This document shows, piece after piece, positions 29,569-39,348 of a stretch of 59,986 nt of DNA (the stretch's first letter is position 1; each line of letters starts with the position of its first letter). The notes below the pieces were generated by a model, which was not told the origin of the DNA, searched no databases, and saw nothing but the letters and a program-made list of their open reading frames with translations. The DNA comes from Phocaeicola oris (GTDB taxonomy: Bacteria > Bacteroidota > Bacteroidia > Bacteroidales > Bacteroidaceae), in contig NZ_JAJLQX010000020.1 of assembly GCF_021295095.1 (NCBI RefSeq), positions 1 to 59,986 on the forward strand, in the 5' to 3' direction. Position numbers and translations under genes: made by a program.

Positions 29569-30816
29569 TTATCTATGAATAGACGCGGCAATAATATTAG
29601 CTATATACGAACGAAGACGGCTTACGTTATGCTCATCTTTTGGATGAACTCGGTTGGATAAAAGAATAATGGAAATGTCGTTATCCGGATCAATGACGAT
29701 GGAAGTTCCGGTATATCCGGTATGACAATAGGTATGGTTGCTTAATAAGTCTCCCTTACATGAAGCATAATCGGAATATGAATCCCAGCCAAGTGTTCTT
29801 CCTAATTTTTTTACATTGTCAGGAACGGTGATCATTGCTTTTACTGTTTGAGGACTAAGAATGCGATGCCTTTCCCATTCGCCTCCGTTTTGGAGTGCCG
29901 CGCAGAGAATTGCTAAATCTTCTGCACATGAAAAAAGTCCGGCATTGCCACTGATGCCTTTATTCATGATTCTGGCCAAAGGGTCATGAACTTGTCCTTG
30001 AAGAATCTGACCATTCTTTTGGACTTCAGTAGGCGCGATGATGGTTTTTGAGTTGTTCCCCTGTTCCCATTTGGCAGGTGAAGTATTGATCCAGTTTCCA
30101 TGTTTGTCAACATCAGTTGGCAAATAATCGGTATACTGCATACCAAGGACTTCGAATATATTTTTTTGGGAGAATGTTCTGAGAGATTCTCCACTGACTA
30201 TTTCAATAATATGTTGTAAAGTGATGAAGTTCAGACAACTGTATTGGAATTTTGTTTTGGGAGCAAAGTCTCGTTTACAAATTGATATGTATTTCATGAG
30301 CACCCGGGGATTTGCTATACCATATTTAGCTATAAGTTCGTCGGATTCAGCGTAAGGAGGAAGTCCGGATGTGTGGGTAAGCAAGTCTTCTATGCGAATA
30401 GTCGTTTCCTCTCCTTTGGCATCTTTCCAATTTTGGAATTCGGGAATATATAAGTTAACAGGATCAATGAGGCGGATTTTTCCTTGTTCAATGAGTTTCA
30501 TGGTACATATAGCCGTTGAAGTAGGTTTACTGCACGAGGCCAGATCGAATATGGTGTTGGTAGTCATGGCGACTTTCCGTGGATAGATTTCTTTGTTTCC
30601 ATAAGCTTTAAGGTATGCTAACTTCCCATGGCGGACAACTGCCAGAACAGCCCCCGGAATATCACCTTTTTCAATGGAAGTGTTAATGGCTTCGTCAGCA
30701 TACTTAAATTGGTTGGCATTTAGCCCAACTGATTCAGGAGAAACTCTTTCTAACGATTGGGCATTTAATCCTAAAAAGAAGAAATAGCATAAAAGAGAGC
30801 AAATGGTTTTTTTCAT
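29569..30816 (-). CDS. Exported serine hydrolase, class C beta-lactamase/DD-peptidase family
   Basis: The 415-residue product has a signal peptide (CSLLCYFFFLGLNAQS). The SxxK nucleophile motif is SCSK in FDLASCSKPTSTAICTMK. The tyrosine motif appears as YSCLN in KFQYSCLNFITLQH rather than YxN, and the KTG-like motif is HTG in YCHTGYTGTSIVIDP. LTHTSGLPPY is characteristic. The family includes DD-carboxypeptidases, esterases and AmpC enzymes; the altered motifs point to an esterase or peptidase rather than drug hydrolysis. It lies upstream of, and reads towards, the second susC across 218 bp holding that operon's promoter. Confidence 0.88.
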   Translation of the reverse strand: MKKTICSLLCYFFFLGLNAQSLERVSPESVGLNANQFKYADEAINTSIEKGDIPGAVLAVVRHGKLAYLKAYGNKEIYPRKVAMTTNTIFDLASCSKPTSTAICTMKLIEQGKIRLIDPVNLYIPEFQNWKDAKGEETTIRIEDLLTHTSGLPPYAESDELIAKYGIANPRVLMKYISICKRDFAPKTKFQYSCLNFITLQHIIEIVSGESLRTFSQKNIFEVLGMQYTDYLPTDVDKHGNWINTSPAKWEQGNNSKTIIAPTEVQKNGQILQGQVHDPLARIMNKGISGNAGLFSCAEDLAILCAALQNGGEWERHRILSPQTVKAMITVPDNVKKLGRTLGWDSYSDYASCKGDLLSNHTYCHTGYTGTSIVIDPDNDISIILLSNRVHPKDEHNVSRLRSYIANIIAASIHR

Positions 30817-30999
30817 ATTCTTATTATATTAGTATCAATATATGCAATTATCGCTATGTGCGTTGATAGCAAATTTACAGAATTTATTTTATGGTAGATG
30901 GATTTTACTAAGTTTTTGATGTGGTGAGAGTAAAATATACGCTAAAGCATTGGAGGCTGGAATCACTATCGCCGATTATTCGTTTATGGCATACTGTTT

Positions 31000-31462
31000 A
31001 TTACTTTAAAGCTCAGTTTATTTTACTGTAATATATGTTTATAATATGGTTAATCTTTTGGTAATATTTCAATACTAACGGATTTTCGTGCATTATAAAA
31101 AGAGAGGTTATGTCAGGCTTCAATTTCCCTTTAAAACGGAGTTTTTGCTTCTTCGTCAGATTCATTAGAGTTATTATCAAGATGACCGGGAAAAGTGATG
31201 CGGATGAATCGATCAACTCATGCGGATGACTTGCCAAACTCATGCGGATGACTTGTCCAATTCATGCGCATGAACTGACAAACTCATACGTATGGATTGA
31301 CAAATACTTCTGATGAAGATGAAAACTCACTCAAATCTCTTTTCTTTTTTGTATATACGGAAATAGTAACTGTTTATGATTGATTTCCAAAAAGACTGTG
31401 TGTCCTTTTAAAAAGAAATAATGATATGCGGTTTGCTTTCTTTTGAATTTGTCGAACTCGTC
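31000..31462 (-). repeat. 22-bp periodic intergenic repeat, copy E (long form)
   Basis: Five units at an exact 22-bp period (31198, 31220, 31242, 31264, 31286). Read on the minus strand the element starts right after the pdx kinase stop with GAGTTCGACAAATTCAAAAG and AACCGCATATC, related to the head of copy F. After the array, the minus strand continues with TCATCTTGATAATAACTC and AATGAATCTGACGAAGAAGC, strongly matching the right flank of copy G at 50580-50740. The rest of 30817-31000 is AT-rich with nothing recognisable. Confidence 0.8.
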
Positions 31463-32335
31463 TTATATTAGTTCATAGCTGTTTATTTGGATAGGCATAT
31501 CTAAATTACGAAGCATTTTCTCTAAGAGAATACCTTCCATATTATTATAATTATATCCGAAGGTTGCCCGAATTGCTTGCAGTACAAATTGAACAGCTCG
31601 ATCGAGGGCAATAGGCAGGCTGTCTCCTTGCATAATAGAACCGGTAATAACACTGGTGAAAGCATCGCCTGTACCCGGATAATGTGCCGGAATATATGGG
31701 CATGTAACTTTCCAATATCGTTGACCTTCTCGGCTGTAAGCGTATGTTGATGTTTTATGTGGATTGCCTTGAACAGGAACACTGGTTGCAATGACAGTAT
31801 CGGGACCTTTATCCGATAGTTCGTGCAAGTAGTTTTTCAACTCATCATCTGTATTTTCATTTTTAAATGGACGCCCCATTAAATAAAACAATTCGGTTAG
31901 GTTGGGAGTGATAACGTCGGCACTTTTAATTAAGTCGCGCATGAGTGGAACCATTTTTTCATCGTAGCCGGCATATAGATGCCCATTGTCTCCCAGAACA
32001 GGGTCGGTAACAATTAAACATTCCCTTTCCCTAAAGTCGTTTATAAACTGCGAAACAATTTGAATCTGTTCCGGAGATCCCAAATATCCGGTATAGATAC
32101 TATCGAATTTCAAATCTAATTTTCTCCATTCTTCAATAATTTTTTTCATTTCATTGGTTAAGTCGAGAAAAGAGAAATGTGGCAATTGCGTGTGGCTTGA
32201 AAGAATGGCAGTAGGTAATGGACAAACTTTAAATCCCATGTGAGAGAGGATGGGAATAGCGGCTGTCAGAGATACACGTCCATAGCAGGAAAGGTCGTGT
32301 ACTGCCGCGATTTTTTTAATTCCGTTGGAATACAT
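31463..32335 (-). CDS. Pyridoxal/pyridoxamine kinase (PfkB-like ribokinase fold)
   Basis: The 290-residue product phosphorylates B6 vitamers with ATP in the cytoplasm. KIAAVHDLSCYGRVSLTAAI is the N-terminal segment of the PdxK/PdxY type; FDSIYTGYLGSPEQI, VTDPVLGDNGHLY, and ADVITPNLTELFYLMG follow in order. The catalytic anion hole and base are in YPGTGDAFTSVITGSIMQG near residue 215. Length fits PdxY. The gene ends directly at repeat copy E and follows murI by 30 bp. Choice between PdxY and a hydroxymethylpyrimidine kinase activity cannot be made from sequence alone. Confidence 0.85.
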   Translation of the reverse strand: MYSNGIKKIAAVHDLSCYGRVSLTAAIPILSHMGFKVCPLPTAILSSHTQLPHFSFLDLTNEMKKIIEEWRKLDLKFDSIYTGYLGSPEQIQIVSQFINDFRERECLIVTDPVLGDNGHLYAGYDEKMVPLMRDLIKSADVITPNLTELFYLMGRPFKNENTDDELKNYLHELSDKGPDTVIATSVPVQGNPHKTSTYAYSREGQRYWKVTCPYIPAHYPGTGDAFTSVITGSIMQGDSLPIALDRAVQFVLQAIRATFGYNYNNMEGILLEKMLRNLDMPIQINSYELI

Positions 32336-32365
32336 ATATTTATTAAGGTATTAAAGTTGAATTTT

Positions 32366-33214
32366 TTACTCTAAAGAGATGCTCTGTACTTCAATTTTTT
32401 CTTGTCCGAGAAAGATGGATGCCGATTCTTCGAATTTATCGACACTTTCTGTTGTTAGGAAAAGACAAGTGCCCCCTTTGGTACACCTGACATCCATTTC
32501 TGTATGTCGGTTTAAGTAATTGCGTAAACTTTTTGCCACATAATCGCCTTGAGAGACTAAATGGATGTTTTGCGGGATATATTTTTTTATTTTATCAATT
32601 AATAAAGGATAATGAGTGCATCCTAAAATAATAGTATCAATTGTTGGATCTTTTTCAAGAAGTTCATAGATATATTTTTGAACGAAATAATCTGCTCCTT
32701 CATTATTAAACTCGTTATACTCCACCATGGGGACCCATATCGGACAGGCTTGTCCCGTAACGGTTATATCAGGGAATAATTTCTTTATTTCTATTGGATA
32801 AGATTCCGATTTAATGGTGCCTATTGTCCCAAGTACACCTACATGTCGGCTTTTGGTCATGGAACCTATACATTCGGCAGTTGGTCGGATTACTCCGAGA
32901 ACTCTTCTGGTTGAATCTATTTTTGGAAGATTTATTTGTTGAATGGAGCGGAGTGCTTTTGCTGAGGCTGTGTTGCATCCTAATATGATTAGTGGACAGC
33001 CAAGGTTAAATAGTTTATTTACAGCTTGAAGTGTAAATTCGTAAACTATTTCGAAAGATCGGGTTCCATAAGGTGCTCTTGCGTTATCTCCTAAATATAT
33101 ATAATCATATTCGGGCATAAGTTGTCGTATACCTTTTAATATGGTAAGTCCACCGTATCCGGAATCGAATACTCCAATCGGTCCATTCATAGAGAGTCTT
33201 TTCGTATTTTCCAT
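32366..33214 (-). CDS. murI: Glutamate racemase
   Basis: The 282-residue product makes D-glutamate for peptidoglycan. The two catalytic cysteines are in IILGCNTASAKALRSI and TIILGCTHYPLLIDKI; the N-terminal GVFDSGYGGLTILKGI and YLGDNARAPYG match the family's substrate loops. It sits between the kinase (30 bp downstream) and the ompH gene, separated from the latter by a terminator, so it probably has its own promoter. Confidence 0.96.
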   Translation of the reverse strand: MENTKRLSMNGPIGVFDSGYGGLTILKGIRQLMPEYDYIYLGDNARAPYGTRSFEIVYEFTLQAVNKLFNLGCPLIILGCNTASAKALRSIQQINLPKIDSTRRVLGVIRPTAECIGSMTKSRHVGVLGTIGTIKSESYPIEIKKLFPDITVTGQACPIWVPMVEYNEFNNEGADYFVQKYIYELLEKDPTIDTIILGCTHYPLLIDKIKKYIPQNIHLVSQGDYVAKSLRNYLNRHTEMDVRCTKGGTCLFLTTESVDKFEESASIFLGQEKIEVQSISLE

Positions 33215-33225
33215 TACTTGATAAA

Positions 33226-33269
33226 TTTAAAAAATCTCTCGACCATTTGCTATCAAATAATCGAGAGAT
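33226..33269 (-). terminator. Intrinsic terminator of the bamA-ompH operon
   Basis: ATCTCTCGA at 33234 pairs with TCGAGAGAT at 33261. On the minus strand the stem is followed by TTTTTTAAATTT, about 37 nt after the ompH stop at 33306. Confidence 0.85.
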
Positions 33270-33305
33270 ATGCTATGTATTGGAATATTACCGAAAGATT
33301 TGATT

Positions 33306-33806
33306 TTATTTCAAACCTAATTTTTCTTTAACGGCTGAGCTGATATCAGTTGAAGATGTACCGATATATGGAATATCCGTACGGTCTAAATCAAAGATAT
33401 AAGTATAACCACCGGCATCACCTACAGATTTGATAGCATCCTCTACCTTTTTAATAATGGGTTGCATCATATCTTGATAAGATTTTTGTAGATTCTGCTG
33501 AGCGTCTTGCTGGAATTGAATGCCTTTATCGTTTAAATCCTGTAATTCTTTCTGGCGTCTTTCCTGAATATTTTTAGGAAGGTTAGCTTGCTCCTGTTGG
33601 TACTCGGAGTACTTTTTCTGGAGTTCGTCTTGAGTACGCTTCATCTCGTCTTCATATTGTTTCTGCATTGCTTGGATATCTGTTTGAGCTTTAGTGTATT
33701 CCGGCATAGAAGACACAATCTCCATAGAACGGATATGCCCAAACTTCTGTGCAAAAACGCTTACTGGAGCGATAAGCAAAAATAAAAGTAAGATTCTCTT
33801 CAACAT
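33306..33806 (-). CDS. OmpH/Skp-family periplasmic chaperone (first)
   Basis: The 166-residue product has a cleavable signal (LLFLLIAPVSVFA), then KFGHIRSMEIVSSMPEYTKA, a long charged helix (residues about 40-120, EQANLPKNIQERRQKELQDL) and a C-terminal strand region, as in Skp trimers that hold unfolded outer-membrane proteins. A paralogue lies 54 bp upstream and bamA precedes both, giving an outer-membrane assembly operon. The helical tentacle tips are rich in Gln, as commonly seen in Bacteroidetes. Confidence 0.9.
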   Translation of the reverse strand: MLKRILLLFLLIAPVSVFAQKFGHIRSMEIVSSMPEYTKAQTDIQAMQKQYEDEMKRTQDELQKKYSEYQQEQANLPKNIQERRQKELQDLNDKGIQFQQDAQQNLQKSYQDMMQPIIKKVEDAIKSVGDAGGYTYIFDLDRTDIPYIGTSSTDISSAVKEKLGLK

Positions 33807-33860
33807 TGTTTTATTTTTTTATTAGTTACTTCGTTTTAATTATGCTGCAAATATATGAAA

Positions 33861-34379
33861 TTATTTTGAATATCCTAATCTTGAAAGGACTTCATCACTA
33901 ATATCTATTTTGGGAGAAGCAAAAATCATCGTATTTTGTGCAGCTGCACGGTCGAAAACTACACTGTATCCATGACTTTGTGCTAATTGTTTTACTGTTT
34001 CGTAAATTCTGTTTTGGATAGGAGAGATTAATTCTTCTTGCTTTTTAGTCATCTCTCCTTCCGGTCCAAAGTACTTCTGACGAAGTTGTTGAGCCTCTTT
34101 TTCCTTATTTACAATTGCCTCTTCTTTCTGATTACGTTGTGAACCCGAAAGGTTGGAAGACGTTTGTTGGTATTGTTTGTAAAGATTCTGCGCGTCTTTT
34201 GACAAAGCTTCAATCTCTTTCTGATACTGTTCTTGAAGAGAATTCAGTTGTTCTGTTGCCTTTTGGTATTCAGGAATATTTTTTGTGATGTACTCCATAT
34301 CAATCAAAGCAAATTTCTGTGCATTAGCTGTAAATGTACATGCTATCACCAATAGGGTTGTTAAAATTACCTTTTTCAT
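33861..34379 (-). CDS. OmpH/Skp-family periplasmic chaperone (second)
   Basis: The 172-residue product starts at MKKVILTTLLVIACTFTANA (ATG 34379), a clean signal peptide; an ATG 9 nt upstream is possible. FALIDMEYITKNIPEYQKA is the conserved first strand; residues about 40-110 form the coiled tentacle (LNSLQEQYQKEIEALSKDAQ) and SYSVVFDRAA-like GYSVVFDRAAAQNTMIF closes the body. It lies 17 bp after bamA. Two Skp paralogues in tandem is usual in Bacteroidales and may reflect different clients. Confidence 0.9.
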   Translation of the reverse strand: MKKVILTTLLVIACTFTANAQKFALIDMEYITKNIPEYQKATEQLNSLQEQYQKEIEALSKDAQNLYKQYQQTSSNLSGSQRNQKEEAIVNKEKEAQQLRQKYFGPEGEMTKKQEELISPIQNRIYETVKQLAQSHGYSVVFDRAAAQNTMIFASPKIDISDEVLSRLGYSK

Positions 34380-34396
34380 ATAATTCATCTTTATGG

Positions 34397-37051
34397 TTAA
34401 AACTCTTGTCCTAATATAAAATGGAAACGACTTCCACCGTACTCTTTTGTACCTCTAACCTTATCAAATCCATAAGCCCAATCAATACCCATCATACCGA
34501 TCATAGGAAGATAGATACGGACACCGACACCGGCAGAACGTTTCATATCAAAAGGATTGAACTTATTTACATCATGCCAAGCATTACCTGCTTCTATAAA
34601 TCCAAGTACATAAATACTTGTAGAGTTTTCTAACATTAGCGGATAGCGAAGTTCTGCTCCCATTCGAGTGTATGCATAACCTTCTGACCCGTAATCGGTC
34701 AGTGCTCCATTCTCATAACCTCGAAGGGCAATGGTCTCGGACGCATAGTTTGTACTATATCTGGTCATACCATCACCACCTACATAGAATGTCTCAAATG
34801 GAGATTTTTTATACTTATTATAATGCCCTAATAATCCAAATTCAAAACGTGTCATTATGACCGGAGTCTTTTGCGCTGTGCTTAAAGAGGTATAGGTTTT
34901 TGATTTGAATTTCCATTTATGGAACTCAACCCATTTAAACATGCTGGCAGCTTCATCATAATCTGTTGTACCATAGGTGCTATAATCTTTATTATCAAAT
35001 AGTGAGTAAGGAGGTGTGAGTTGTACCGATGCGGTGAACTCAGAACCACGACGTGGATAAATTGGGTTATCAGAGGAGTTACGTGACAAGGTAAGACCTA
35101 AACTCACTAAGTTACTTTTACCAGTAGTCAGATATTCTCCATTGTTTAAACGGACAAATAAATAGCTCCAGTTCTTTAATATGAAACGCTGGAGAGACAA
35201 TTCTGCCGTTAAAGTAAAGTAATCGTCCGGCCATCTTAAACGTTTACCCCACCCAACAGACAAACCGTACATCTGAAGAGTTTTGTCCGGGTCGGAATAG
35301 GCTTCGGGGCTGTATCTTCCATATCCTCCGTTATAGCCTCCATACCCATATCCGTAAATCGTGCTATACATACTATTAAGGTAAGCGGAGTTATAAAAAC
35401 TACTGTTTATATCACTTTGCCTTGAGTAGTAAGCGGAAACGGATAAAGAGTTAGGGCGTTTGCCTCCAAACCACGGGTCGAAGAATGAAACACTATACTG
35501 TTGATAGTAACGGGCATTTGTCTGACCGCTGATTGTTAACGTTTGACCATCACCTTGTGGAAGAATACCTCGATAGTTATTACTCTTATGGAACAAATTT
35601 TTTAAAGAGAAGTTGGTGAACTTCAAGCTTAATTTACCAATTACACCTGTTTGTCCCCAACCCGCAGAAAATTCCACCTGGTCGTTTGCTTTAGATTCCA
35701 AGTCCCAATTGATGTCTACTGTTCCATTTTGAGCGTTCGGCACAATGTCAGGTTTTATATTCTCAGGATTGAAATGTCCCATCTGAGCTATCTCACGATA
35801 AGATCGTTCGATGGCTTCTTTACTGAATAAGTCACCCGGACGAGTACGAAGCTCACGGCGGACGACATTCTCATATAGTCGGTCGTTACCGTTAATTCTC
35901 ACTTTGCTGATGCTTGCTTGTGGTCCTTCCTGTATGCGCATTTCTAAGTCAATGGAATCACCATCGATATTAACTTCTACAGGGTCGAGACCATAGAATA
36001 CATAACCATGATTATAATAATCATTTCCAATAGCATCATCATCTTTTGATAAACGATCGTTCAATAACTTCTGATTATAAACGTCTCCATGACTCATTTG
36101 CAATTTTGCCTCTAAGTAATCAGAAGGATATACGGTATTGCCAACCCATGTTATATTTCTTAAGTAGTAACGTTGACCTTCTTCAATTTTCATATAAACA
36201 TCTACAGTACGGTCATCATAATTTGAAATGCTATCGGAGACAATCATAGCATCACGATAGCCAAGTTCGTTGTACTTGTCTATGATAAGCTGTTTATCTT
36301 TCTCATAGTTTTCCTCGATAAATTTTTTCGTACGGAAGATATTTTTAAGTTTGTTTTTTTCGTTGGTCTTCTTCATTACTCGTTTCAATTTCTTATCGCT
36401 GAGGATCTGATTACCATCGATAGTTATTTTATGAACCTTTACCTTTTCTTTCTTATCAATATTTATGTCAACATCAACTTGATCTTTCTTTCCATTGATA
36501 TTTCGTTCAATAATATTGACTTCTGCATTCTTGAATCCTTTTTCATCAAAATGCTTTTTTATCAAGATTTCTGCACGACTTATTAAGTTAGGTGTGATTT
36601 GACTACCTTTCACTAATCCTAATTTAGCTTCCAGATCTTCTTTTTCACTCTTCTTTATTCCGTGGTAATTAATATTCGCGATTCGTGGGCGTTGGGTTAA
36701 AAGAATTTTTAACCAGATTTTATCACCAAGTGCTTTTTCCGCTGTTATTTGAACATCAGAAAAAAGGCCATGTTTCCAATATCGTTTGATGGCATTTGTT
36801 ATCTCATCGCCGGGAACTGTAATTGTTTGTCCTATTGATAAGCCTGATAGACCAATTAATACGTAATCTTCATAATTTTCTATTCCCCTGACACTTATTC
36901 CTGCTATAGTATATTTCTTTGGTGTGCCATTATAAAGAATGATGGGGTTAAAGATTGTATCAGTTTCAGCCACTTGCTGAGCTTTACCTTCTATTGGAAT
37001 ATTCAATAGGCAAAGAAGGGCTAAAATGATAGGTATTAAACGGTATCGCAT
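34397..37051 (-). CDS. bamA: Outer-membrane protein assembly factor BamA
   Basis: The 884-residue product has a signal peptide, POTRA domains over about residues 50-440 (VRGIENYEDYVLIGLSGLSI; ITIDGNQILSDKKLKRVMKK; VRINGNDRLYENVVRRELRT) and an Omp85 barrel from about 460 with KLSLKFTNFSLKNLF and the FYVGGDGMTRY/ALRGYENG lid region (the VRGF-like motif), ending in Phe. It inserts beta-barrel proteins, including the SusC proteins encoded here. It lies 21 bp after uppS and leads into the two Skp genes. Confidence 0.95.
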   Translation of the reverse strand: MRYRLIPIILALLCLLNIPIEGKAQQVAETDTIFNPIILYNGTPKKYTIAGISVRGIENYEDYVLIGLSGLSIGQTITVPGDEITNAIKRYWKHGLFSDVQITAEKALGDKIWLKILLTQRPRIANINYHGIKKSEKEDLEAKLGLVKGSQITPNLISRAEILIKKHFDEKGFKNAEVNIIERNINGKKDQVDVDINIDKKEKVKVHKITIDGNQILSDKKLKRVMKKTNEKNKLKNIFRTKKFIEENYEKDKQLIIDKYNELGYRDAMIVSDSISNYDDRTVDVYMKIEEGQRYYLRNITWVGNTVYPSDYLEAKLQMSHGDVYNQKLLNDRLSKDDDAIGNDYYNHGYVFYGLDPVEVNIDGDSIDLEMRIQEGPQASISKVRINGNDRLYENVVRRELRTRPGDLFSKEAIERSYREIAQMGHFNPENIKPDIVPNAQNGTVDINWDLESKANDQVEFSAGWGQTGVIGKLSLKFTNFSLKNLFHKSNNYRGILPQGDGQTLTISGQTNARYYQQYSVSFFDPWFGGKRPNSLSVSAYYSRQSDINSSFYNSAYLNSMYSTIYGYGYGGYNGGYGRYSPEAYSDPDKTLQMYGLSVGWGKRLRWPDDYFTLTAELSLQRFILKNWSYLFVRLNNGEYLTTGKSNLVSLGLTLSRNSSDNPIYPRRGSEFTASVQLTPPYSLFDNKDYSTYGTTDYDEAASMFKWVEFHKWKFKSKTYTSLSTAQKTPVIMTRFEFGLLGHYNKYKKSPFETFYVGGDGMTRYSTNYASETIALRGYENGALTDYGSEGYAYTRMGAELRYPLMLENSTSIYVLGFIEAGNAWHDVNKFNPFDMKRSAGVGVRIYLPMIGMMGIDWAYGFDKVRGTKEYGGSRFHFILGQEF

Positions 37052-37072
37052 ATTTCTTATTATATATTATCT

Positions 37073-37804
37073 TTATATTTGTTCACTTGTTTTTCCAAAA
37101 CGTCGTTCTCTTTGTTGGTAATCACAGATTGCTTTCCAAAGTTCTTCTTTGTTAAAGTCCGGCCAATATGTATTACAGAAATAAAGTTCTGTGTATGCAC
37201 ATTGCCAAAGCAGATAATTGCTTAATCGGATTTCTCCTCCTGTTCTTATGAGAAAATCCGGATCGGACATGAAGTTCGTGGTTAAATGTGCTGATATGAC
37301 CTTTTCTGATATGGAATCTATTTCTAATTTATTTTCTTTCACTTCTTGGGCTATTTGCTTAGTTGCTTCTGTTAATTCCCATTTTGAAGAATAACTGAGC
37401 GCAAGAATTAAATTCATACCCGTGTTTTTAGAAGTGTGTTCAATGCATTGATTAAGACGTGTCAGAACATCTTTTGGTAATTTCTCAACATTTCCAATAA
37501 TTCTGAATCGAATATTATTTTTCATGAAAGTATCCTCTTCGATAGAGTCTATCAGCAATGCCATTAATGCCGCGACTTCATCTGCCGGACGATTCCAATT
37601 TTCAGTTGAAAAGGTGTAAAGAGTAAGATACTTTATTCCTAATCGAGCTGCCTCTGATGCTATAGTATGGACAGTTTGGGCTCCTGCTTGATGGCCAAAA
37701 GTTCTTGCCTTTCCTTTTTGCTTCGCCCATCGGCCGTTACCATCCATAATAATGGCAACATGCTGTGGTATACGATCCATATTTATTTTATCTCTATACG
37801 ACAT
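37073..37804 (-). CDS. uppS: Undecaprenyl diphosphate synthase
   Basis: The 243-residue product starts at [20 protein letters not shown] (ATG 37804), 2 bp after the preceding stop; a longer form would overlap that gene. [18 protein letters not shown] carries the catalytic Asp and the substrate-binding Asn/Arg; [13 protein letters not shown] and [20 protein letters not shown] are the other family blocks. It makes the C55 lipid carrier for peptidoglycan and for the surface glycan of the upstream flippase cluster. Cytoplasmic, membrane-associated. Confidence 0.96.
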   Translation of the reverse strand: MSYRDKINMDRIPQHVAIIMDGNGRWAKQKGKARTFGHQAGAQTVHTIASEAARLGIKYLTLYTFSTENWNRPADEVAALMALLIDSIEEDTFMKNNIRFRIIGNVEKLPKDVLTRLNQCIEHTSKNTGMNLILALSYSSKWELTEATKQIAQEVKENKLEIDSISEKVISAHLTTNFMSDPDFLIRTGGEIRLSNYLLWQCAYTELYFCNTYWPDFNKEELWKAICDYQQRERRFGKTSEQI

Positions 37805-37806
37805 CT

Positions 37807-39204
37807 CTAATTTTTTATTACAAATCCTTGTTTGTTCATTCTTCCTTTCCAAATGTACTGTCTGCCACTCCACATAATCCATAAATATTGATTTGGACTA
37901 ATCGTGTATGAAAAGTTTCCATGAGCATTATTATAATATGTATTAAAAACGTCTGGGAAAAGAATCTTTTCCGTTAATGATTGCCAGTTAATACCATGGT
38001 CTTTAGAAATGAAAAAAGTAGAGAAAGCTGTATATGTTGTATTGTTGACAGCTCCGTCACCACCAAAAGCATAAATACTGTCATTGCATTGAATCATTGC
38101 AATATTTTCAAGCTTGGGCAGCGCATATTTATCTTGTGATGGTGTATGGTCTCCCCATGTGGATTCTGTGCTTAGTCTTGACCAAGTGATGGCATAGTCA
38201 TCAGAATCATTCTTACCCATGATTAGCATTTTTTGAATGTTTTTATTGCTGGGTAAGTCATAACTAACGTATGAAATATTTTCTTTAGGGAATCCGGCCG
38301 GGACATTCGTAGTTTCATTCCATGATAATCCGTCAGAGCTTTCAACAAACTTAGTTCCAGCTTTGTTTATGGCAATCATTAATTTATTTGTATCTGATTT
38401 ATAATAGTTTGATACGATTAAACTCAATGATGGCACGCCATTAACTTCTTCCCATGAGGAACCGTCAGCCGAACTGTAAAGTTTATCTCCAACCAGAATG
38501 TATAATTTGTCAGCCCAAGCCATTACAGAGCTGTAATCAGCTTTACCTGATATGTTTAATGTTTTAAGTTCAGACCATTGAGTTCCTGAAGTATAATCTG
38601 TTGAAGTAACTTTGACTTGATCAGTGGCATCCGCGAAAACATAAATCTTACCATTAAAATAAACAGCTTTTTGCTTTTCGATTTCGCTTCCGGGAAAATC
38701 ACTTGCCAGTTGAGACCAGACCATGACTTCAGGGTCAATTCTATGAACGTTCAAACTAATTTTATAAGTAGCTCCATAAGTACCACTTTGTGAAGATACT
38801 TTAAAGTTGACAGGACTTTCAAAATTAATTGAATCGGTTGCTGTCCATAATGTATCTCTACCGGAAGTGTTTTTAGTGTAAATAATATAGTTAGTGTCAG
38901 CTGTAATGGAAGTGGTCACTGCGCTTACATTGGTTCCATAAGGTAGAGAGTCTACATTGTATATCAGATGATTCACTTGGTCGATGGCGAAAGGATAGTC
39001 TTTGCCTTTTAAGGTTACAGTAACAGTAGAATCGACACCGTTGATTACTTTGGGGTATTCTGTTTTAATATCACCGATTGAAAAAGCGATGATACTGGCA
39101 TTTGATGGATATTCTATGTTATTCTCCTTGCTTCCCATACAAGATGGCAGCATGATAATCACCATAAATAGATTTGCCAAAACAGGTAGAAACTTTAGTT
39201 TCAT
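37807..39204 (-). CDS. DUF6242-type kelch-like lipoprotein
   Basis: The 465-residue product has lipobox IIMLPSC near residue 22. A short N-terminal beta domain ([18 protein letters not shown]) is followed by seven or so kelch/BNR-like blades with repeated SSDGLSWNE- and ADGSSWEEV-type motifs. This layout is common in Bacteroidales and I recognise it as DUF6242. A surface or periplasmic binding function is likely but not known. It precedes uppS with a 2-bp gap, so the operon mixes an uncharacterised lipoprotein with envelope biogenesis genes. A -7 box TACTTTTG on the minus strand at 39233-39240 probably drives the operon. Confidence 0.75.
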   Translation of the reverse strand: MKLKFLPVLANLFMVIIMLPSCMGSKENNIEYPSNASIIAFSIGDIKTEYPKVINGVDSTVTVTLKGKDYPFAIDQVNHLIYNVDSLPYGTNVSAVTTSITADTNYIIYTKNTSGRDTLWTATDSINFESPVNFKVSSQSGTYGATYKISLNVHRIDPEVMVWSQLASDFPGSEIEKQKAVYFNGKIYVFADATDQVKVTSTDYTSGTQWSELKTLNISGKADYSSVMAWADKLYILVGDKLYSSADGSSWEEVNGVPSLSLIVSNYYKSDTNKLMIAINKAGTKFVESSDGLSWNETTNVPAGFPKENISYVSYDLPSNKNIQKMLIMGKNDSDDYAITWSRLSTESTWGDHTPSQDKYALPKLENIAMIQCNDSIYAFGGDGAVNNTTYTAFSTFFISKDHGINWQSLTEKILFPDVFNTYYNNAHGNFSYTISPNQYLWIMWSGRQYIWKGRMNKQGFVIKN

Positions 39205-39232
39205 TTGTAAATGAGTCTTTAGTTATAAATTG

Positions 39233-39240
39233 CAAAAGTA
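39233..39240 (-). promoter_or_regulatory. -7 box for the DUF6242-uppS-bamA-ompH operon
   Basis: TACTTTTG on the minus strand fits TAnnTTTG and lies about 29 nt before the DUF6242 start codon. Confidence 0.6.
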
Positions 39241-39348
39241 AAAAGATTTTTTTCTTTAGCGTGCTTTTGAATCAAGTTTTATAATAATTATAGATAAAAT
39301 AATGCTTTTATTCTTCGTTGAAGCATTATTTTTAGCATTTTAATTAAT

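Noticed and set aside
29569-30816. Beta-lactamase resistance gene
   Set aside because: The Tyr and Lys-Thr-Gly motifs are altered (YSCLN, HTG) and the family includes many peptidases and esterases; no basis for a resistance call.
31013-31243. 76-codon frame on the minus strand in the gap before the pdx kinase repeat
   Set aside because: It begins inside the 22-bp array and overlaps the conserved noncoding flank shared with copy G, where the frame is broken.
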